NCBI GenBank assembly: GCA_945860575.1
Contig: CAMAQQ010000057.1
Coordinates: forward strand, 1 to 7,569
DNA from: Ferrithrix thermotolerans DSM 19514
GTDB lineage: Bacteria > Actinomycetota > Acidimicrobiia > Acidimicrobiales > Ilumatobacteraceae
Direction: 5' to 3'
Length of the DNA stretch: 7,569 nt
The notes under the pieces are model-generated. The model did no database searches and was not told the DNA's origin. It was given only the letters and a program-made list of their open reading frames with translations. Shown in pieces: positions 6,360 through 7,569 of the stretch (positions are counted from its first letter, which is position 1; each line of letters starts with the position of its first letter). The translations under genes and the position numbers were made by a program.

Positions 6360-7019
6360 CTACTCTTTCACTCCGGCTTTGACAGCATTGCGGATAATTA
6401 CCACGCCACCGTTTGGTCCAGGAACAGAACCTTTTACCAACAACAGATTTCGCTCAAGATCTGCTTGAACAACTTCAAGATTGAGAGTTGTCACTTGTTC
6501 GTGACCCATGTGCCCAGACATTCGCAGACCTTTGAACACTCGACCAGGAAACGTGCAAGAGCCAATTGAACCTGGTGTGCGGTGATGCTTGTGGTTACCG
6601 TGACTCGCGCCTTGACCACTGAAGTTGTGACGCTTCATCGTTCCGGCGAAACCTTTTCCGCGGCTGACTGCAGTTACGTCGACGCGCTCGCCGACAACAA
6701 GAGTGTCAACTTTGATTTCTTGACCAACTTCAAAACCATCAACAGAATCAAGGCGCAACTCGATCAGACGACGACCCGCAGCAACATTGCGCGCACCGCT
6801 CTTTGGAGCGAAATGACCAGCTTCTGCTTTATTGAGTTTTTTTGGATCTCGCTGCCCGTATGTAACTTGCAACGCGGTGTAACCATCAGTTGCGCCAGTT
6901 TTGACTTGAACAATTCGAGCTGGCTCAATTCTCAACACGGTCACGGGCACGACGCGTTGATCGTCACTCCATACTTGTGTCATGCCGACCTTTTCGCCGA
7001 CGATCGCTTTTTGTGCCAT
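6360..7019 (-). CDS. rplC: 50S ribosomal protein L3 (uL3)
   Basis: L3 is an early 50S assembly protein whose long loop reaches the peptidyl transferase centre. The 219-residue product begins MAQKAIVGEKVGMTQVWSDD and contains VTAVSRGKGFAGTMKRHNF (about residues 117-135), GASHGNHKHHRTPGSIGS and FPGRVFKGLRMSGHMGHEQVT, the family signature region. Where E. coli has the methylated Gln150 (GSIGQ), this protein has Ser. The frame stays open to a GTG at 7151, but those 44 residues do not look like L3 and lie over predicted leader hairpins, so the ATG at 7019 is chosen. AGAAAAGG ends 10 nt upstream. It is the first gene of the cluster here: rpsJ, its usual upstream partner, is absent. Confidence 0.97.
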   Translation of the reverse strand: MAQKAIVGEKVGMTQVWSDDQRVVPVTVLRIEPARIVQVKTGATDGYTALQVTYGQRDPKKLNKAEAGHFAPKSGARNVAAGRRLIELRLDSVDGFEVGQEIKVDTLVVGERVDVTAVSRGKGFAGTMKRHNFSGQGASHGNHKHHRTPGSIGSCTFPGRVFKGLRMSGHMGHEQVTTLNLEVVQADLERNLLLVKGSVPGPNGGVVIIRNAVKAGVKE

Positions 7020-7029
7020 GAGGCCAAAA

Positions 7030-7035
7030 CCTTTT
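7030..7035 (-). promoter_or_regulatory. rplC ribosome binding site
   Basis: AAAAGG (7035-7030, within GAGAAAAGG) is the only purine-rich stretch before the rplC ATG, with 10 nt between. Its match to the anti-Shine-Dalgarno is imperfect. It lies about 38 nt downstream of leader hairpin 4, so that structure does not obviously sequester it. Confidence 0.5.
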
Positions 7036-7073
7036 CTCGAGATGTTTACCGAAATAATTCGTTTATTCGCACA

Positions 7074-7218
7074 AATGCTCCGCAGGCCTTGGCCGCACGG
7101 AGCACTCTTATAGTTTTCGCTGTGCGGTACCCACAAAACTCGCGGGCGCACACAGACATCAATTTTTTTGAATTGATCCCTTCGTCAACAACCATGCGAA
7201 GCATGGCCACGAACGAAG
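7074..7218 (-). promoter_or_regulatory. Structured 5' leader of the rplC operon (candidate cis-regulatory RNA)
   Basis: Within the 305-nt gene-free stretch before rplC, four consecutive stem-loops can be drawn on the minus strand. Hairpin 1 (7218-7180): CTTCGT/ACGAAG outer stem, a symmetric 6x6 internal loop, and CCATGC/GCATGG inner stem with a TTC loop. Hairpin 2 (7177-7158): ATCAATT/AATTGAT with a six-base A-rich loop. Hairpin 3 (7152-7121): TGTGCG/CGCACA, a three-base TAC bulge, then CCCGC/GTGGG with one G-U pair. Hairpin 4 (7106-7074): TGCTCCG/CGGAGCA extended by two weaker pairs, with a small GGC/GCC inner stem. A weaker stem lies at 7069-7050, before the rplC ribosome site. No coding frame explains the pairing. 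Ribosomal-protein operons are often controlled by such leaders, usually bound by one of the encoded proteins (L4 for the gammaproteobacterial S10 leader). I do not recognise a known leader family. No strong U-run follows hairpin 4, so translational rather than attenuation control would be the first guess. Confidence 0.55.
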
Positions 7219-7223
7219 TATTT

Positions 7224-7252
7224 ACTCTATCCCCCTAAAATCACGTCCCCAA
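7224..7252 (-). promoter_or_regulatory. Candidate promoter of the rplC cluster
   Basis: On the minus strand, TTGGGG (7252-7247) and TAGAGT (7229-7224) are separated by 17 bases. They fit an actinobacterial-style TTGnnn / TAnnnT housekeeping promoter. Transcription would start near 7217, about 200 nt before the rplC ATG and right at the base of the first leader hairpin. The site is immediately downstream of the T-run of the candidate terminator. The -35 match is only partial, so this is moderate evidence. Confidence 0.5.
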
Positions 7253-7256
7253 ACTG

Positions 7257-7323
7257 AAAAACCCGAATAAACCCAGTATTTTTTGGCTTTTTTCTCTAAC
7301 TGGTTACACAGGATTATTCAGGG
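7257..7323 (-). terminator. Candidate terminator after the HtrA-like gene
   Basis: On the minus strand, CCCTGAATAATCC (7323-7311) can pair with GGGTTTATTCGGG (7274-7262) through 3+6+2 base pairs, with one bulged T and one T-T mismatch. Five T follow directly (7261-7257). The loop is long (about 36 nt). A competing inner stem, AACC-AGT (7305-7299) with ACTGGGTT (7277-7270), could replace the upper part. The location just after the stop codon and just before the candidate promoter fits an intrinsic terminator, but the long loop makes this uncertain. Confidence 0.45.
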
Positions 7324-7330
7324 ATTATTC
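7311..7330 (-). repeat. Direct repeat GAATAATCC x2 spanning the stop codon
   Basis: GAATAATCC occurs at 7330-7322 and again at 7319-7311, separated by CT. The first copy includes the last codon (GAA) and the TAA stop of the HtrA-like gene. A third, inverted and slightly altered copy (GGGTTTATTCGGG, 7274-7262) forms the other arm of the candidate terminator, so either direct copy could pair with it. Confidence 0.8.
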
Positions 7331-7569
7331 GGAGCGTGCGATCAAAGTTGCCTCAAATGACAGCCTTGTTCCTTGGCGAAAAATCTCAATTTTCACGGTC
7401 TGGCCAGGCACCGCATCACGAATTGCCGCGACCAGTCCAGCTTGACCGTCGATTGGTTCACCATCCACCGCTAAAACCACGTCGTCAACCAGGATGCCGG
7501 CTTTGTCCGCTGGCGAACCTGGTTGAACATTGGTGATGATCGCACCTTGTCCACCATCTTCACGAGCCG
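7325..7569 (-). CDS. HtrA/DegP-like protein, C-terminal PDZ domain (partial)
   Basis: Only the last 80 codons are inside the window; the 5' part lies beyond 7569. The fragment reads as a PDZ domain. It has GQGAIITNVQPGSPADKAGI (residues 7-26 of the visible part), then LVDDVVLAVDGEPIDGQAGL and VAAIRDAVPGQTVKIEIFRQG, ending ATLIARSE before TAA at 7325-7327. The pattern 'xxVxPGSPAxxAGIxxxDVVxxVDGxxI...G..V.....R.G' is typical of the C-terminal PDZ of trypsin-like HtrA/DegP/DegQ serine proteases of the cell envelope. The protease domain itself is not visible, so another PDZ protein (for example a site-2 protease or a carboxyl-terminal processing protease) remains possible. It is codirectional with the ribosomal genes but separated from them by a terminator-like structure and a candidate promoter, so it is probably a separate unit. 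Confidence 0.85.
   Translation of the reverse strand, partial: AREDGGQGAIITNVQPGSPADKAGILVDDVVLAVDGEPIDGQAGLVAAIRDAVPGQTVKIEIFRQGTRLSFEATLIARSE

Noticed and set aside
7074..7106. Leader hairpin 4 as an intrinsic terminator or attenuator
   Set aside because: The stem is strong, but only three T follow before GTGCG, so there is no convincing U-tract.
7107..7134. Second promoter candidate, TTGTGG - 18 nt - TATAAG (7134-7107)
   Set aside because: The -10 is good but the -35 is weak. Transcription would begin inside leader hairpin 4 and destroy it. It is kept only as an alternative to the 7252-7224 promoter.
7020..7151. In-frame 44-residue N-terminal extension of L3 from a GTG at 7151
   Set aside because: It has no resemblance to L3, lacks a ribosome site and lies over predicted leader hairpins. 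The ATG at 7019 gives the family N-terminus.
6582..7238. Plus-strand open frame of 218 codons opposite rplC and its leader
   Set aside because: It is antisense to L3 for most of its length with no recognisable domain. It is explained by codon bias of the opposite strand.
7336..7536. Plus-strand open frame opposite the PDZ gene
   Set aside because: The minus-strand reading is a clear PDZ domain; the plus-strand translation has no family features.
1..7569. Mobile elements, CRISPR arrays, tRNA or rRNA genes
   Set aside because: No transposase, terminal repeats, spaced palindromic repeats or tRNA-like cloverleaf were seen. The window is a continuous housekeeping operon.

Overview
This window is a compact ribosomal-protein gene cluster, all on the minus strand. 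It corresponds to the S10 operon from rplC onward plus the first part of the spc operon. Read in the direction of transcription (right to left), the order is: 3' end of an HtrA-like PDZ-domain gene, about 300 nt of non-coding leader, rplC, rplD, rplW, rplB, rpsS, rplV, rpsC, rplP, rpmC, rpsQ, rplN, rplX, rplE, rpsN, rpsH. rpsH is complete, and the operon presumably continues past coordinate 1.

The organism is most likely an actinobacterium (Actinomycetota). L5, L14, L23 and L2 read closely like my recollection of their mycobacterial counterparts. S14 is the short zinc-binding form, and S3 and L22 have long tails. Base composition is roughly balanced rather than GC-rich, so a lower-GC lineage (for example an Acidimicrobiia-like or freshwater/marine group) is plausible, but this is inference.

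The layout is very tight. Junctions are ATGA or GTGA overlaps (rpsS/rplV, rplD/rplW, rpsQ/rplN, possibly rpmC/rpsQ), a TAATG overlap (rplX/rplE), a directly abutting TAA-ATG (rplV/rpsC), or gaps of a few to a few tens of bases. Many Shine-Dalgarno sites lie inside the preceding reading frame, which points to one transcript with translational coupling. The products are assembly and core proteins of both ribosomal subunits.

The least ordinary part is 7020-7324. rpsJ (S10), which normally precedes rplC, is absent here and an HtrA/DegP-type gene sits in its place. Between them I see a probable terminator, a candidate promoter, and a leader of about 200 nt that can fold into four successive stem-loops before rplC. 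This is a good candidate for a cis-regulatory RNA of the operon. Nothing else in the window looks like a novel system. The other notes concern low-complexity tails on S19, L22 and S3 and unusual residues in L2.
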